64,000 bases of DNA from Diospyros lotus (Eukaryota; Streptophyta; Magnoliopsida; Ericales; Ebenaceae). A model generated the notes under the pieces. The model did not search any database, was not told the DNA's origin, and was given only the letters and a program-made list of their open reading frames with translations. The position numbers and the translations under genes are program-made. The DNA lies in the NCBI RefSeq assembly GCF_014633365.1, contig NC_068352.1, forward strand, positions 27,065,310 through 27,129,309, given 5' to 3'. Positions 44,446-55,559 of the stretch are shown here, in pieces (position 1 is the stretch's first letter; each line of letters starts with the position of its first letter).

Positions 44446-45843
44446 ATGGTGGAAGGAACATGCCTGAGACAATTGGAGGTCAGGTTGGAGATAATGGAAG
44501 TTGGGATGTCCAATACCCAAGATGCCATGCGCCAAACACGGGAAGAATTAGCGGATTGGAAGGAAGCCATGCAAGCTGCAACAGAGAAGCAGCAAGAAGC
44601 TATCGAAAGGTGTCAAGAAGCGGTCGAAAAGTGTCAAAAAATGGTAGAGCAGCAAGGGCAGAGGATCAACAACATGTTAAACATGTTAGCCTCTCTACGC
44701 TAATTTAGGTTGCCGCCAGAATTCACGACAAAGCAGGCGCCTGAACCGATCTTGCCTCAGCAGGGCAATCGGTCGGGAACTCCAGGAATTCTGGAAGAAG
44801 TGGATCAACATACAGTCCAAGAAAATCAAGGAAGAAATCTGAAACAATTAACACACGCCCATGTACCTATGCCAAGGTTAGAGATTCCCATGTTCGAGGG
44901 GAAGAAACCACGGTGGTGGGTAAGGAGGTGCGAAAGGTTCTTTCAATTCTACCAGATTCCCGAAGATCAGAAGATTACTCTAGCGGCAGCCAATTTGAAT
45001 GAAGTGGCAGATTTATGGTACCAAGGGTGGGTTCAAGATGAAGGGCTGCAAGGGGATTGGATAGATTTCTTAGAAGGGCTATGTGAGCGCTTTGGGGAGA
45101 AGAATATGGCAGATGTTATAGAAGAATTCAGCAAGCTGAAGCAGGAAGGGACTGTAATGGAGTACCAAGCCCGATTTGAGGAGCTGAGATCCATTTTATG
45201 TACGGTGCAGCCAGGGCTTACTGAGCAGTACTTGGTATCCAGTTTTATTAGTGGATTGAAAGAGGAGTTGTGACCCATGGTGAAAATGATGACACTCTCG
45301 TCTGTAAGGCAAGCGGCAGAAAAAGCTAGGCTGCAAGAAATGACCTTAGAGGCCATTTTCAAGAAGAATAATGTTCCTTACGAGCCGAGTTTATTGACTG
45401 GGCAATATGGAGGTGGTAACTCTAGGCTTTTGCTTGCAGGGCCTAATCCAGAGGCAGCCAAAGCACAGTCTTATAATAATGGCACGAAGGGTAACCTGAT
45501 AGAGCAGAAGAGACAACTAGGGCTACGCTTTAGATGTGGAGACAAATTTAGTCCCGACCATCAATGTAGGAGGCAGTTGATGAATATGGGAGGTTATGAT
45601 GGGGAAAAGGAAGAAGAGGTGGAGGAGGTTCCCCATGAAGAAACTGGTGAGTGCAAAGTGATCATAGGGGAGGAATTACAGCTTCATTCTATACCAACTG
45701 AAGTATTTGAAGGAACGGTTAAGGTGGCGGCGGAACAGCCAGAGGCTGTGAACGCTGCTACATTTCTACTACTCAAAGGGAAAGAACAAAACAGTAAAAA
45801 GAAGAGAAGGAGGCAGCAAGTATTGAAGGTAGGGATTGGTTGA
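44446..45843 (+). pseudogene. Gag frame of the second gag-only element
   Basis: One continuous frame of 466 codons broken only by TAA at 44701 and TGA at 45271. The first part is a coiled coil (EEMQAATEKQQEAIERCQ-like heptads). The gag domain runs from about 44870 to 45270 (RLEIPMFEGKKPRWWVRRCE; AAANLNEVADLWYQGW; VSSFISGLKEEL). The zinc knuckle near 45525-45570 reads LRFRCGDKFSPDHQC; the first Cys of the usual CFRCGDK motif is Arg. Gag would coat the RNA. With no pol the element would depend on a related autonomous element; 55190-61685 carries a similar gag. Confidence 0.88.
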
Positions 45844-45885
45844 ACCATAGCCTTTGCTATCAATTCTTGAGGACAAGAATTGTTT

Positions 45886-45899
45886 GAAGGGATGGGGAT
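45886..45899 (+). other. Polypurine tract of the second gag-only element
   Basis: GAAGGGATGGGGAT directly before the 3' LTR. Confidence 0.8.
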
Positions 45900-46258
45900 T
45901 GTCACGACCCTAGGGGTGAATCAGTAAATGGTTGTTAATATCTACTTGTATGTGCCATTAGTTTCTAACTAGATGGGGGGTTAAGTGGTTAGGGAATTAG
46001 CTTACTGTTTTGGCTGTTATGTTAGTGGTTATATTGTTAGAATACTATTATGGTTGCTAGAGGCTCTATAAGAGACCTACAACAGTATGAGGAAGGAGGA
46101 TTGAGAATAGTCTTTCTCTAATTTTCTCTCTCTCTCTCTCTCTCTCTCGTTCTTTCTTTCTCCCTCCCTCATTCTATCTGTTTTCCTACATTCATTTCTT
46201 TCTTGGAATTCAATTGGAATTCCCTCAATTGTCCAGCCCATAATCTAAGGGCTTGACA
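45900..46258 (+). repeat. 3' LTR of the second gag-only element
   Basis: 359 bp with a longer (CT)n run than the 5' LTR. Confidence 0.9.
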
Positions 46259-46275
46259 ATATATATATATATATA

Positions 46276-46362
46276 AATGAGGAAGCTTGTAGATCGGGTG
46301 GCACGTGCACATAAGGAAGGATGCTGGGTGCCTGGAGGTTGCGGGTTCGACTCCAAGGGCAA
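46276..46362 (+). repeat. tRNA-like segment in the solo LTR, second copy
   Basis: 'gaggaagcttgtagatcggg' followed by 'ggttgcgggttcgactcc', which fits a pol III B box (GGTTCGANTCC) about 60 bases after an A-box-like TGTAGATCGGG. A diverged first copy is at about 43831-43900 (GGTTGCGGGTTTGGACC). It is too irregular for a tRNA gene and may be a tRNA-derived relic. Confidence 0.4.
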
Positions 46363-46687
46363 GTGTGCACTGGAGAAAAATGCTGGGTTTTTTCCAGCAA
46401 GGGGAGGCCCAAAACGGCGTCGTTTTGGGGGCGTGACTTGGAGCCCATGCAGCTGCCTTGCTGCGCCACGTGGCAGCCATGGGAGCTGCCTCTGCTGCTG
46501 TCCGCCAAAGCCTAGAAATCTTCAATTGGCAATGTAATGTTTCAGCCAAGTGAAGAATTAAGTGGGAGAAATGATGAGCCTTGGGGGGAGGAAATTCAGA
46601 GCCTTGTGGGGAGGAAATTCAGAGGCTTTGTGGCTGGGAATTAACGTTAGCCTAAGCTGCCATCATTGCAATGAGGGGAATTGTGGG

Positions 46688-46695
46688 TATAAATA
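46688..46695 (+). promoter_or_regulatory. TATA box of the solo LTR
   Basis: TATAAATA in a G-rich context, about 300 bases before the copia insertion. It supports plus orientation of this LTR. Confidence 0.55.
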
Positions 46696-46984
46696 GGGAG
46701 AAGGCAATGGAGTATGACTTGCAGAGAAATTAAGGGCAAGAGGCAGCGTGAGCGTGAATATTAGAAGGAAGATGTCAGTAAGAGCTAAGGCACAAGGTAA
46801 GCAGAGCATAGATCAGTATTTAGACGGCATTGGTTTTTATCTAAATAATTCCTTCACCTTATTATGTTATTTTGTTATATTTTTGGTTAGAGGAATTTCA
46901 AAGCGGGATATCAGTGGCTTTAACAGTTTAGAGGAAATTTGTAGAAAGGTAATAGACACAGTTTTGGTAAGGGTTAATATGTTT

Positions 46985-47154
46985 TGTTAGAATTATTAGT
47001 ATAATTGTAATTATTATATGTGTGTGTTTTATTTGTAATTAGGTTAAAGCCATAGGTTAGCCCATAGATGTTTAAGGCCCGTTATGCCTATTATAAATAA
47101 CAAGTTAAGAGAAGTTAATCTCTTAGGTTTTTCTCTCATAATTATTTTCTCACA
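46985..47154 (+). repeat. 5' LTR, copia 1
   Basis: 170 bp, same length as the 3' LTR. Confidence 0.9.
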
Positions 47155-47165
47155 TGGTATCAGAG
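47155..47165 (+). other. Primer-binding site, copia 1
   Basis: TGGTATCAGAG directly after the 5' LTR. Confidence 0.85.
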
Positions 47166-47493
47166 TTATTGGTGAGAAAAACTCTAGCCATTGTTGTGTA
47201 TCTTTTTCAGGTGACCGTCAAACCCTAGTCATCACTGTCACTGTCACCGTCACTGTCCATACCAGAACCCCACTGTTCGACCACCACCTGATAACACTGC
47301 CACCACCCTAGGGTTTGCCGCCACCAATTCAGCTAATCGCTGAAGAATTGCCGCCGCCGGACCACCGCCACGAGCTGCCTCCACCTCCACACGCTGGCGC
47401 GTGACAATGCGTCTGCTGGTCATTTTTCTTCGGCTTCTCTAGATCTGACCTCCGACAACCCCTAAAGCTACTTCCGGCGTCAAAGTCCTCGCT

Positions 47494-48225
47494 ATGTCTG
47501 ATCTCAGTGACGCGATTTCTGTCGGTGCTCCTCTCGCTCCAGTTTCTGCTATTGCTTCTGCTATCTCTCAATCCTTTACTGTCTCTAATCTTGGGACGAC
47601 CAATATTACCACTGTCAAGTTGATAGGGTCTGCCAATTATCTCTCATGGGTAGCCTCTGTCAGAATGTGGTTCAAAGGGCAAGGCCAAGCGGATTATTTT
47701 ATCACAAAGGCTGAAAGTATGCCAGAAGCTAATTGGGCTAGATGGGAACAAGTTGATGCCCAGTTATGTAGCCTCCTATGGCAATCTATTGATCCGTCCA
47801 TCATGCAGCTCTTTCGCCCCTTTGAAACTTGTGTTAATGTGTGGAAGGAAGCTGAAGAGTGTTATACAAACGACATCCAACGTTTGTACACTATAGTTTC
47901 TAATATCAAGAATCTCAAGCAGGAGTTGTCTATGGAATCTTATCTGGGGCAGGTTTGGGCTCTTATGCAAGAATTTGATGCTTTTCTTCCTCTTACTACG
48001 ACCCGCATCGAACATATTGCTCAACGAGAGAAATTTTTTATGGTTATTGCTCTCTCCGACCTGAAACCAGAGTTTGACACTATCAGGCATCAAATCTTGA
48101 CTAGCTTTGCTAGTCCTACCATGAAGGACTCTTTTAAACTGTTGTTGAATATGACAGGTGCTCATGGTATGTCTTCTTCTTCTCATGTTGTTCTTCCAGC
48201 CGAATCTTCAGCTATTGTGTCTTAA
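47494..48225 (+). pseudogene. Copia 1 gag (UBN2-type)
   Basis: A 243-codon open frame of the copia gag type: KLIGSANYLSWVASVRMWF near residue 47, then QSIDPSIMQLFRPFETCVNVW, YTNDIQRLYTIVSNIKNLKQ and YLGQVWALMQEFD. It would bind element RNA and form particles. The frame ends at TAA before any zinc knuckle, and the next sequence (about 48240) jumps to the integrase region, so protease is deleted. Confidence 0.88.
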
Positions 48226-48289
48226 GCTTCCACCGTAAGAGGAACTAGAGGACGCAATAATGGTTGCCCACATCCACATTGTACCTTTT

Positions 48290-48760
48290 GTATGGGGGCC
48301 TAGTCGCATCCATTCTACTCTTAGTCTTTCATATTTCGTTATTTTCATTGATGACTTCTCTCGTTGCACTTGATTGTTTCTTATGAAGAGTTGGTCTAAG
48401 TTGTTTTCTATCTTTCAGACATTTATTACTGAAATAAAAACACAGTTTGAAGTTTCTATATGTGCCTTACGTAGTGATAATGCCCCTGAGTATTTTTCTT
48501 CTCAATTTACTATCTTTATGATTGCTAATGGCATCCTGCATCAATCCTCTTGTCCTTGCACACCTCAACAAAATGGTGTTGCCGAGCATAAGAATCATCA
48601 TCTTATTGAAACTGCACGGACGCTACTTTTACATGCCAATATTCCCACCAAATTTTGGAGCGATGCTGTTCTCATTGCATGTTATCTAATCAATCGCATG
48701 CCATTTTCAGCATTACAGGACCAACTTCCTCATTCTCTTTTGTTCCCTACATAGCCGCTT
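48290..48760 (+). pseudogene. Copia 1 integrase core fragment
   Basis: An integrase core relic with stops. The second catalytic Asp sits in ALRSDNAPEYFSSQF and the catalytic Glu in TPQQNGVAEHKNHHLIETAR. The zinc-binding N-terminal region and the first catalytic Asp are not clear. Stops at 48369 and 48752 break the frame. Confidence 0.82.
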
Positions 48761-49206
48761 TATTTTGTTCCTCTTAGTGTTTTTGGCTGTTTCTGTTTTG
48801 TGCATTCTTTTCACCTGGACAGGATAAGCTTGCTGCAAAATCTCTCAAGTGTATCTTCCTCGGCTATTCTTAGTTACAAAAAAGCTATAAGTGTTACTCT
48901 CTTGAGTTGAACCGTTATTTTTTGTCTGCTGATGTCACATTCTTTGAACAATAGTCTTTCTTTTCGATTGCTCAGTCTGATTCACAGAGTCTTCACCAGG
49001 TTTTGCCTGTTCGTTTTTCTTTTCTTCCGTTGCCCTCATCAGGTCCGTTTGTCTCCTTTGTGGCGCCCACTGTGGCGCCAACCATACCACTTTTTGGTTC
49101 ACCTTCCACGGCTCCTCTACTTCTTACATATCACCGTCGTCCTCATCCCGCCATTGGGGCCAGCATTCCTCTAGCCTAGGACTTTCTTGACTCGTTCTCT
49201 TCCTCT

Positions 49207-50130
49207 GTGGTCCTTCCTGCTCCTGATCCTAAGCCCGACAATCTCCCTGTTGTTTTTCGCAAAGGTACACGGTCTACTTGTAATCCCCATCCTATTTATA
49301 ACTTTTTATGCTATGACTGTTTGTCTTCTTCTTATAGTGCCTTTGTTTCGAGTCTTTCCTCTGTTTCTATTCCTAAAATCACAGGTGAAACTCTGTCCCA
49401 TCCTGGTTGGCGCCAAGCTATGTTAGATGAGATTGACGCCTTACATTCAAATGGTACTTGGGATTTGGTGCCGTTACCACCAGGAAAGACTCTTGTTGGT
49501 TACCGGTGGGTATTCACTCCCAAAGTGGGTCCTGATGGCCAAGTGGAACATCTTAAGGCCCGCTTGATTGGCAAAGGCTTTACACAGATCTATGGGCTGG
49601 GTTATAGTGATACATTCTCTCCTATTGCGAAAATGGCCTCTATTCGTCTCTTTCTCTCTTTAGCTGCCATGCGTCATTGGCCACTCTATCAGCTTGATAT
49701 TAAAAATGCCTTTCTTCATGGTGATTTGCAGGAAGAGGTATATATGAATCAACCACCTAGTTTTGTTGTTCAGGAGGAGTCTAATGTAGTCTGCAAACTC
49801 AAGAAGTCTCTCTATGGTCTGAAACAATCTCCATGGGTGTGATTTGGCAAGTTCAACACTGTTGTTCAAGCCTTTGGTCTCACTCGAAGTGAAGCTGATC
49901 ATTCGGTTTTCTATCGTCATTCTTCTTCCTTATGTATCTACCTTGTTGTTTATGTAGATGACATTGTTATCACAGGGAGTAATTAGGTTGGAATATAGAA
50001 GCTGAAGGAACATCTACATTAGCACTTTCAGACCAAAGACCTAGGCTGACTTCGGTATTTCTTGGGTATTGAAGTTGCTCAATCAGGAGATGGTATCTTA
50101 ATTTTTTAGAGGAAGTATGCCCTTTACATC
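49207..50130 (+). pseudogene. Copia 1 reverse transcriptase
   Basis: Clear reverse transcriptase motifs: GYRWVFTPKVGPDGQVEHLK, KARLIGKGFTQ, YQLDIKNAFLHGDLQEEVYM and the catalytic YVDDIVITGS near 49950. A stop at 49840 separates the palm from the YVDD box, and further stops follow at 49984 and near 50109. Confidence 0.9.
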
Positions 50131-50139
50131 TTAGAAGAA

Positions 50140-50917
50140 ACTGGTATGGTGAACTGCAAACTAGTTGACACCCTAATAGATCTGAATGTCCGACTCTTGT
50201 CGGGACAGGGAGAGCTTTATTCAGATCCTGGAAGGTATAGGAGACTGGTAGGAAAGTTGAACTATCTTACAGTCACTCGTCCCGACATTGCTTTTGCTGT
50301 GAGTGTAGTTAGTCAATTCCTCAGTTTTTCATGTGATTCTCACTGGGATGTTATTATTCGGATTTTGAGATATATCAAAAGAGTGCTAGGTAAACGGCTA
50401 CTCTATGAGGGTAAGGGACACACATATATTTGTTATTATGCAGATGCATATTGGGCAGGATCTCCTTCTGATCGTCGGTCAATCTCTGGGTATTGTGTTC
50501 TTGTGGGAGGAAATTTGGTTTCTTTGAAAAGTAAGAAACATAATGTAGTAGCTAGATCTAGTGCAGAGCCAGAGTGTCGAGCTATGGCTAATGCAACTTG
50601 TGAGCTCATCTGAATTAAACAATTTCTGCAGGAACTCAAGTTTTGTGAAGTGTCCCCTATGAAGCTTGTTTGTGATAAATTGATAATCAGGTTGCCTTAC
50701 ACATTGCTTCCAATCCGATGTTCCATGAGCAGACTAAGCATATTGAAATCGACTGTCACTTTATTAGAGAAAAGTTGGTTGAAGGTGTTACTGTTATAGA
50801 GTTTGTTAACTCCAATGATCAACTTGCAGATGTCTTCATCAAGTCTCTAAAGGGTTTTCGAGTGGAATATATTTGTAACAAGCTTGGTGCATATGATATC
50901 TATGCTCCAGCTTGAGG
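50140..50917 (+). pseudogene. Copia 1 RNase H
   Basis: Continues from the reverse transcriptase connection (RYRRLVGKLNYLTVTRPDIA) into RNase H (YYADAYWAGSPSDRRSISGY; KKHNVVARSSAEPECRAMA) and ends HFIREKL, then DVFIKSLKG before the polypurine tract. One stop (50611) and a frame shift near 50690 break it. Confidence 0.88.
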
Positions 50918-50922
50918 GGGAG

Positions 50923-51092
50923 TGTTAGAATTTTTAGTATAATTGTAATTATTATATGTGTGTGTTTTATTTGTAATTAGGTTAAGCCCAGAGGTTAACC
51001 CATAGATGTTTAAGACCCGTTATGCCTATTATAAATAACAAGCTAAGAGAGGCTAATGTCTTAAGTTTTTCTCTCATAATTATTTTTTCACA
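50923..51092 (+). repeat. 3' LTR, copia 1
   Basis: 170 bp following CTTGAGGGGGAG. Confidence 0.9.
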
Positions 51093-51910
51093 TGTTTGTT
51101 GTGCAAATTGCATTGTTATGACTTGCATATGATGACGGAAGAATGTCTAGGCATGAGTCTATGGATTTTGGGGATGAAACAAACCTCGTGTTGGGGTCAA
51201 GGGAAAATCATATGGGGCCACCAAAACTCAGGGATGGATAAGGTGGACAGGCTTGCATGCATGATTCACTTTATATTTTTCTATGTTTGTCATGAGTTAC
51301 AATTTGCTATTTTTATATATTGCCTTTACTGGGTCTTAGGACTCACCCCTTATTACTAACCATACAGATGATTCGGGTACTAGTAATTGAAAGTTGTAAT
51401 AGAGGAAAGGTCGCCGGTGGACGCAGTTGGTGAGTCGTGAAAGGACTTTAGATGTTTATGGGTTTGGTTTTATGAGTAAATTATTCTTGGTTTGCATTAT
51501 ATATGTGTGTGTGACAAATGGGTCCTGTGATGAAAATGGGATTATGCGGGTTTTGTTTTGCAGGAGAAGTCATTTTAATTGCAGGTAATCGGGACTTCCA
51601 TCCCCAAGGCCTTGAAAAGCGCGTAGCCTGATTGAGATTCGAGTGCCCTCCATTACCTATTTTTTTTTCCCTTGGGGCTTGAGTTCTTGGCGAGCAGAGG
51701 CAGCAAAACCTAGATCCCACCCAGGGCGCCCCAAACTTGTTGGGGCATAACCGACTTTCTAAGTTGGATGATGGCTGTGGTTGTAATCGTGGGTTACGAT
51801 AGCACCCCGAAGGTAAGACTGGGGGCGCTACACAACTGAACTAGGGGAGCCTATTTATAGGTAATGACTTGATCTGAATTAGATTTCTTATACTTATCTC
51901 TATCCCTATT

Positions 51911-52212
51911 TGTTGAAAATAGATCCAAAAGTATAGGAGGAACAAAGAATTATATTTCTCTTGATACCTTTGAACTGAATATTACACTCCCTATTAATAG
52001 GGAAGAAGAATACAATATAGGAAAGATAAGCAATAAGGAAAGATATGTTGTACACCATACAAAAAAATCAAAGATATAAAAACTAGAATGGGAAATATCT
52101 AAATTTGAATAAGTTCTTCCTAAACACTGAAGATAGAATTTGTGCTAATTTAGGAAGATTAGGCTAAGAGATCATAATCCAATTTTCCCATAATCTAGTG
52201 CATCAATCAACA
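51911..52212 (-). repeat. 3' LTR, copia 2
   Basis: 302 bp; plus strand TGTTGAAAATAG to ATCAATCAACA. Confidence 0.9.
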
Positions 52213-52219
52213 CTTTTCC

Positions 52220-52610
52220 TTAAACTGGTGAATGAATATCTATCATTCCTAGCTTGTTTATAAGCTCTTGAATCCTTCTGATAGGAAGACCCTTTGTCAA
52301 TAAATCAGCTAGCTGGTTTTCTAAAGTAACAAAGGGTATACAAATTTCTCCACCCTCTAACTTTTCCTTGATGAAATGGCGATCAATTTCAACATATTTG
52401 GTGTGGTTGTGTTGCAATGGATTACGTGCAATGTTGATAGCTAATTGATTGTCATAAAACAACTTCATTGGACCATGACTAGGGATTTGTAGATCATCTA
52501 GCATAATTTTTAGCCACAATAGTTCAAATAAACCAAGAACTATTGCCCTAAACTTAGCTTCTGCACTAGACTTGGCCACTACATTCTGTTTTTTACTTCT
52601 CTAGGACACC
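52220..52610 (-). pseudogene. Copia 2 RNase H end
   Basis: Open 119-codon frame with AKSSAEAKFRAIVLGLFELL, then DNQLAINIARNPLQHNHTKY, VEIDRHFIKEKL and LADLLTKGL, the usual copia RNase H C-terminal motifs. It ends seven bases before the LTR. Confidence 0.9.
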
Positions 52611-52739
52611 AAGTTTTCTCCTAAGAATACATAATAGCCTATAGTAGATCTTTTATTCATAAGAGAACTTCCATAATCAGCATCTGTGTATCCTGTAACT
52701 TCTAATTCTTTTCCTGATTTGAACAAAAGACCTTTTTCT

Positions 52740-53660
52740 AGTGTTGCCTTCAGATAATATATATTCTTGTCACTGCTTGCATATGTTCTTCAGTTGGATT
52801 GTGCTTAAATTGGCTTATGTCAAGCCTGGTGTGAGAAAAGTAGATTAATCGGCCCACCAACATTTGATACCTCCCTCTATCTACCATTGGGTTATCGGAT
52901 TTTCTAGCTTGAGATTTGGTTCTAATGGAGTACCATGGCATATTTTCTTTGGGAAAGAATAGGCAATTTTTGTTCCCAAGAAATACTTAAGCTTGCCAAG
53001 GTCTTTTATGTCAAAAACTTGGGCCAAATTCTCCTTTAGATGCTGTTGTTCATCAACATCATTCTTGGTGACAATAATATCATCTACATACACAAGTAAA
53101 ATTGTTAGATTACCTTGCTTAGAATGCTGAATAAACAGAGTATGATCTCCCCTACTCTGCTAATACCCCATTTCCTTCATAGCCTTTGAAAACCTATCAA
53201 ACCAAGTCCTTGGGGATTGCTTTAACCTGTAAAGGGCCTTTTTCAGTCTGCAAACTTTACCTGATACATCACTAGTGAAACCTGGAGATGGCTCCATAAA
53301 GACTTTCTCCTCGAAATCACCATGTAGGAAGGCATTTTTTACATCCCATTCTATCAATAGTCAACCACCACAACTAGCCAGAGATATAAGTATTCTAACA
53401 GTAGTCATTTTTACCACGGGCGCAAATGTTTCCAAATAATCAATGCCATAAGTTTGTGTATATCCTTTAGCTACCAACCGAGCTTTATACTTTTATGATG
53501 TACCATCTGCATTATACTTCACATTAAATACCCATCTGCAACCTATAGGTTGAATTCCCTTCAGTCTAGGCACCATTTCCTAAATCTGATTTTTCTCTAA
53601 GGCTCTCATTTCTTGGGAATGGTTATGAAATCAAGGGAAGACAAGAAACTCTTGTGTTTA
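52740..53660 (-). pseudogene. Copia 2 reverse transcriptase
   Basis: Motifs on the minus strand: GCRWVFNVKYNADGTS (about 53540), [40 protein letters not shown] (53357 down), LYRLKQSPRTWFDRF, MYVDDIIVTKND (53093 down) and LGKLKYFLG. Several stops (for example 53162 and near 53500) inactivate it. The WDVKNAFLHGDLEEEVYM style is typical of Tork-type copia elements. Confidence 0.9.
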
Positions 53661-53974
53661 GATGAAAGGCAATGATAGGAAATGAAATTGGCTATAGGAT
53701 GTTGTGTGTATCTCCTAACTCATTTTCTAACAACAATGGGCAAGTCTAAATCACTGTGCATAGGATCAGAATAAACAGAAGGTTGAGATAGTTCCATACT
53801 TGACCTTGGGACAAATGTTGGTCCCTACTTTGCACATGAAATAGGTTGAACTTTTCTTTTATAAACATAAGGTGAACCCTTGAATCTGATAGGAGATGGT
53901 ATCATTGGTTGGTCTAGAATTGGAGAACCAGATCCTAAAATACGCAAGTATGAGGAGAAAAAGTCATATGGCAA

Positions 53975-54540
53975 TTAAGATCTTGAGTGAGTTTGAATTG
54001 AAAGTAAATTGGTAGAGAGGCTAGGCACACGAAGCACATGTTGGACAAAAAGAGAAGGGTTCAAACACATACTTACTTGCTCAACTATAGGAACCATATG
54101 GCCATTAACTATTGTAATTTTTTTGGAGTTGGTTACTGGTTTATAAGTCTCAAATACACTTAGGTTAGGAGTCATGTAATCAGTAACTCCAAAATCTAAG
54201 ATCCACAGCTCATTCCTAGCAGTTTGTGAAGCAATAGAGAATTCATAATTAAAACACATTCCTGCTTGGGCTAGAGAGCATGATTCTCCTTGAAGAGTCT
54301 TTAAGAAGGATTTCGGCTTGCTGATTTCTTCTGCATTTAATTCTCCCATATCATAAGGGATAGTAGAATTGGTTTTCTGAGCTGGTTCTTTAGTTGTAAG
54401 ATATAACTTTGCTTGACTCTTAGACTGTAGAGTCTGAAATCCTCCCATTTTGTTCAAAACAACCTATTTTCCATGCAATTTAAAGCATGTTTCCCTCGTG
54501 CGTTTTGGCTTCTTACAGTAGGAACACCATAAGCCCTCTT
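53975..54540 (-). pseudogene. Copia 2 zinc knuckle and protease
   Basis: A knuckle-like CSYCKKPKRTRETCFKLHGK sits near 54525-54466, with Arg where His is expected. After a stop, the 160-codon frame carries the protease active site ELWILDFGVTDYMTPN, with the catalytic Asp kept but DFG instead of DSG. The next recognisable domain is reverse transcriptase, so the integrase is missing. Confidence 0.82.
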
Positions 54541-55189
54541 TGTTTTGCTTAAAGGAAGATAGATCTCTACCTTGCAGTGATTTTGTCCATGAAACACTAT
54601 AGTTGGCCATTCAAGATTATGATCGTTAAACATAGTTGTCCTCCTATGCTCCTCACTATGTACTGTGTACTATGAAATACATCTTATTTAAAGATGACAT
54701 TTTTTCCTTGCTAAGGATCTGTGCTCTTACCTAATCAAACATAGTATTAAGTCCAACTAAGAATTCTACTGTTCTCTCTCTTTCCAGCATAGAGGTTAGG
54801 ATGATAACATCTTCACTACACAACATCTTAATGTCCTGATAATGGCCTAATTCAAACCAAAAACCATTCATCCAATTGTTGTAATTTGTCACAAACAAGA
54901 ATCCTTGTTTTGTGTTACTGATTTTTGTTTTTATTTCATAGACAACCGATGCATCTTGTACTTTAGAATAAGTTTTCTAAACTGACTTCCAAATGTCCTT
55001 ACCCAATAAAAATATATAGTTCTTGCTTACCTCGGGTAGCATTAAACTCTAAAGCCATGACACCAGCATTGAATCTTCTACATCCCAATCAACAAGTGCT
55101 GGATTTGTGGCTTTAGGTGCTGGACCAGTAAGGTGAGCAATCTTTCTTTGACCCTTCAAAAACGTTCTCACCAACTGAGACCACCAAAT
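54541..55189 (-). pseudogene. Copia 2 gag, C-terminal part
   Basis: Minus-strand reading next to the gypsy insertion begins WWSQLVRTFLKGQRKIAHLT, the usual copia gag start, then LVDWD. Stops are frequent. The N-terminal part is on the other side of the gypsy element at 61686-61890. Confidence 0.75.
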
Positions 55190-55538
55190 TGTCAGAACTA
55201 AATTCTCTTGCAATTCAGTGGGAATTGCGCAGGAATGGAGGACTCAAATGAGAGAATGGAAGAATAAAGGGAGAGAATTAAGAGAGAGAGAGATTGAGGG
55301 AAGTTTGGAGGGAAAACAGAATCAATGTTTTTCCATTCATACCCCATTTTGGTCGTGGGACTTGATTTATATACCAAGCCTTGGCGCCACATTTGAATTA
55401 CAATCACAATTTAAATTATTCTCTAACTACCTTCTGATCTTATTACAATAATACCATTCTCTAACTACATCCTGATCTTATTACAATAATACCTTCTTCT
55501 ACTCCCACCTTAATGTTCCTAACTATGGAACCATGACA
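55190..55538 (-). repeat. 3' LTR, gypsy element
   Basis: 349 bp, TGTCAGAAC to CCATGACA. It holds a local duplication of 'taccttctgatcttattac' near 55430-55490 that the other LTR lacks. Confidence 0.88.
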
Positions 55539-55556
55539 ATTGCCCCCTTGCTTGAA
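55539..55556 (-). other. Polypurine tract, gypsy element
   Basis: Minus strand AAGCAAGGGGGCAAT next to the 3' LTR. Confidence 0.75.
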
Positions 55557-55559
55557 CTG

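Larger units (their letters stand above)
43975..46258 (+). mobile_element. Gag-only LTR retrotransposon (TR-GAG type)
   Basis: LTRs are 43975-44351 and 45900-46258 (TGTCACGACCC to TTGACA). The flanking duplication is ATATA (43970-43974, 46259-46263). PBS at 44355-44367 and polypurine tract at 45886-45899 are in place. The 1548-bp internal region holds one gag frame and nothing else. This is the complete architecture of a terminal-repeat retrotransposon with a GAG domain. Confidence 0.92.
46985..51092 (+). mobile_element. Ty1/copia element with short LTRs (Ale/Retrofit-like)
   Basis: LTRs of 170 bp at 46985-47154 and 50923-51092 (TGTTAGAAT to TTCACA), flanked by TGTTT (46980-46984, 51093-51097). 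PBS TGGTATCAGAG follows at 47155, and the polypurine tract CTTGAGGGGGAG precedes the 3' LTR. The order gag, integrase, reverse transcriptase, RNase H is copia. Protease and the GAG-pre-integrase part are missing. Stops and about a dozen LTR differences indicate an older, inactive copy. Confidence 0.92.
43599..51832 (+). mobile_element. Solo LTR of a Ty3/gypsy (Tekay/Del-like) element, split by two insertions
   Basis: Starts TGTAACACCCCGG at 43599 and ends GGGGGCGCTACA at 51832. The flanks are the perfect 5-bp duplication CAACT (43594-43598 and 51833-51837). Removing the two nested elements leaves about 1.84 kb, a normal Tekay LTR length, with a TATAAATA box at 46688. No internal region of this element remains, so LTR-LTR recombination probably removed it before the nested insertions. 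Plus orientation is inferred from the TATA box. Confidence 0.8.

Noticed and set aside
46276..46362. tRNA gene
   Set aside because: Only box-like motifs are seen; no cloverleaf could be drawn, so it is listed as a tRNA-like repeat.
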